Shown here one piece after another: positions 5,603 through 5,605 of a stretch of DNA of 5,605 nucleotides; position 1 is the first letter of the stretch, and each line of letters begins with the position of its first letter. The stretch comes from Firmicutes bacterium UBA5496 (GTDB lineage: Bacteria; Bacillota; Proteinivoracia; UBA4975), in assembly GCA_002427015.1 (NCBI GenBank), contig DIPE01000022.1, positions 5,049-10,653 on the forward strand. Reading direction: 5' to 3'. The notes below the pieces were generated by a model. It saw only the letters and a program-made list of their open reading frames with translations, was not told the origin of the DNA and did no database searches. The translations under genes and the position numbers were made by a program.

Positions 5603-5605
5603 AAG

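Overview
The window reads as an ordinary chromosomal stretch of a Gram-positive bacterium, most likely a moderately GC-rich member of the Firmicutes (Clostridia-like). This is inferred from strong purine-rich Shine-Dalgarno sites before nearly every gene, compact spacing, intrinsic hairpin-plus-T terminators, and gene types such as a TM1586-type nitroreductase and a GspE/PilB-like fragment. No rRNA, tRNA, CRISPR array, insertion sequence or phage gene was seen.

Left part (1-1581). The window opens inside a plus-strand gene whose 3' end encodes a domain like the N-terminal (N2E) part of GspE/PilB secretion ATPases. It stops just where the ATPase core would begin. It converges on a minus-strand gene (496-1581) for a two-domain GNAT-like acyltransferase. 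One hairpin with A/T tracts on both sides (436-481) can terminate both genes.

Middle (1582-2124). A 154-base divergent intergenic region separates the GNAT gene from a plus-strand single-domain response regulator (1736-2095). The regulator has its own terminator and no kinase gene next to it.

Right part (2125-5605). All genes run on the plus strand. First comes a two-gene, translationally coupled unit: a protein resembling DUF5700-type putative zinc peptidases but apparently without its metal site (2186-3070), then a TM1586-family nitroreductase (3067-3834), closed by a hairpin. Next are RNase HI (rnhA, 3890-4321), a multi-pass membrane protein of unknown function (4358-4951), and a small protein made of six exact-length 22-residue Gly-rich repeats (5015-5512). 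These last three could be one transcript. The window ends in a nested inverted repeat of unknown role.

The genes do not form one recognisable pathway. The most unusual items are the 22-residue repeat protein, the peptidase-like protein that has lost its HExxH residues yet is coupled to a flavoenzyme, and the GspE-like N-domain without a motor.
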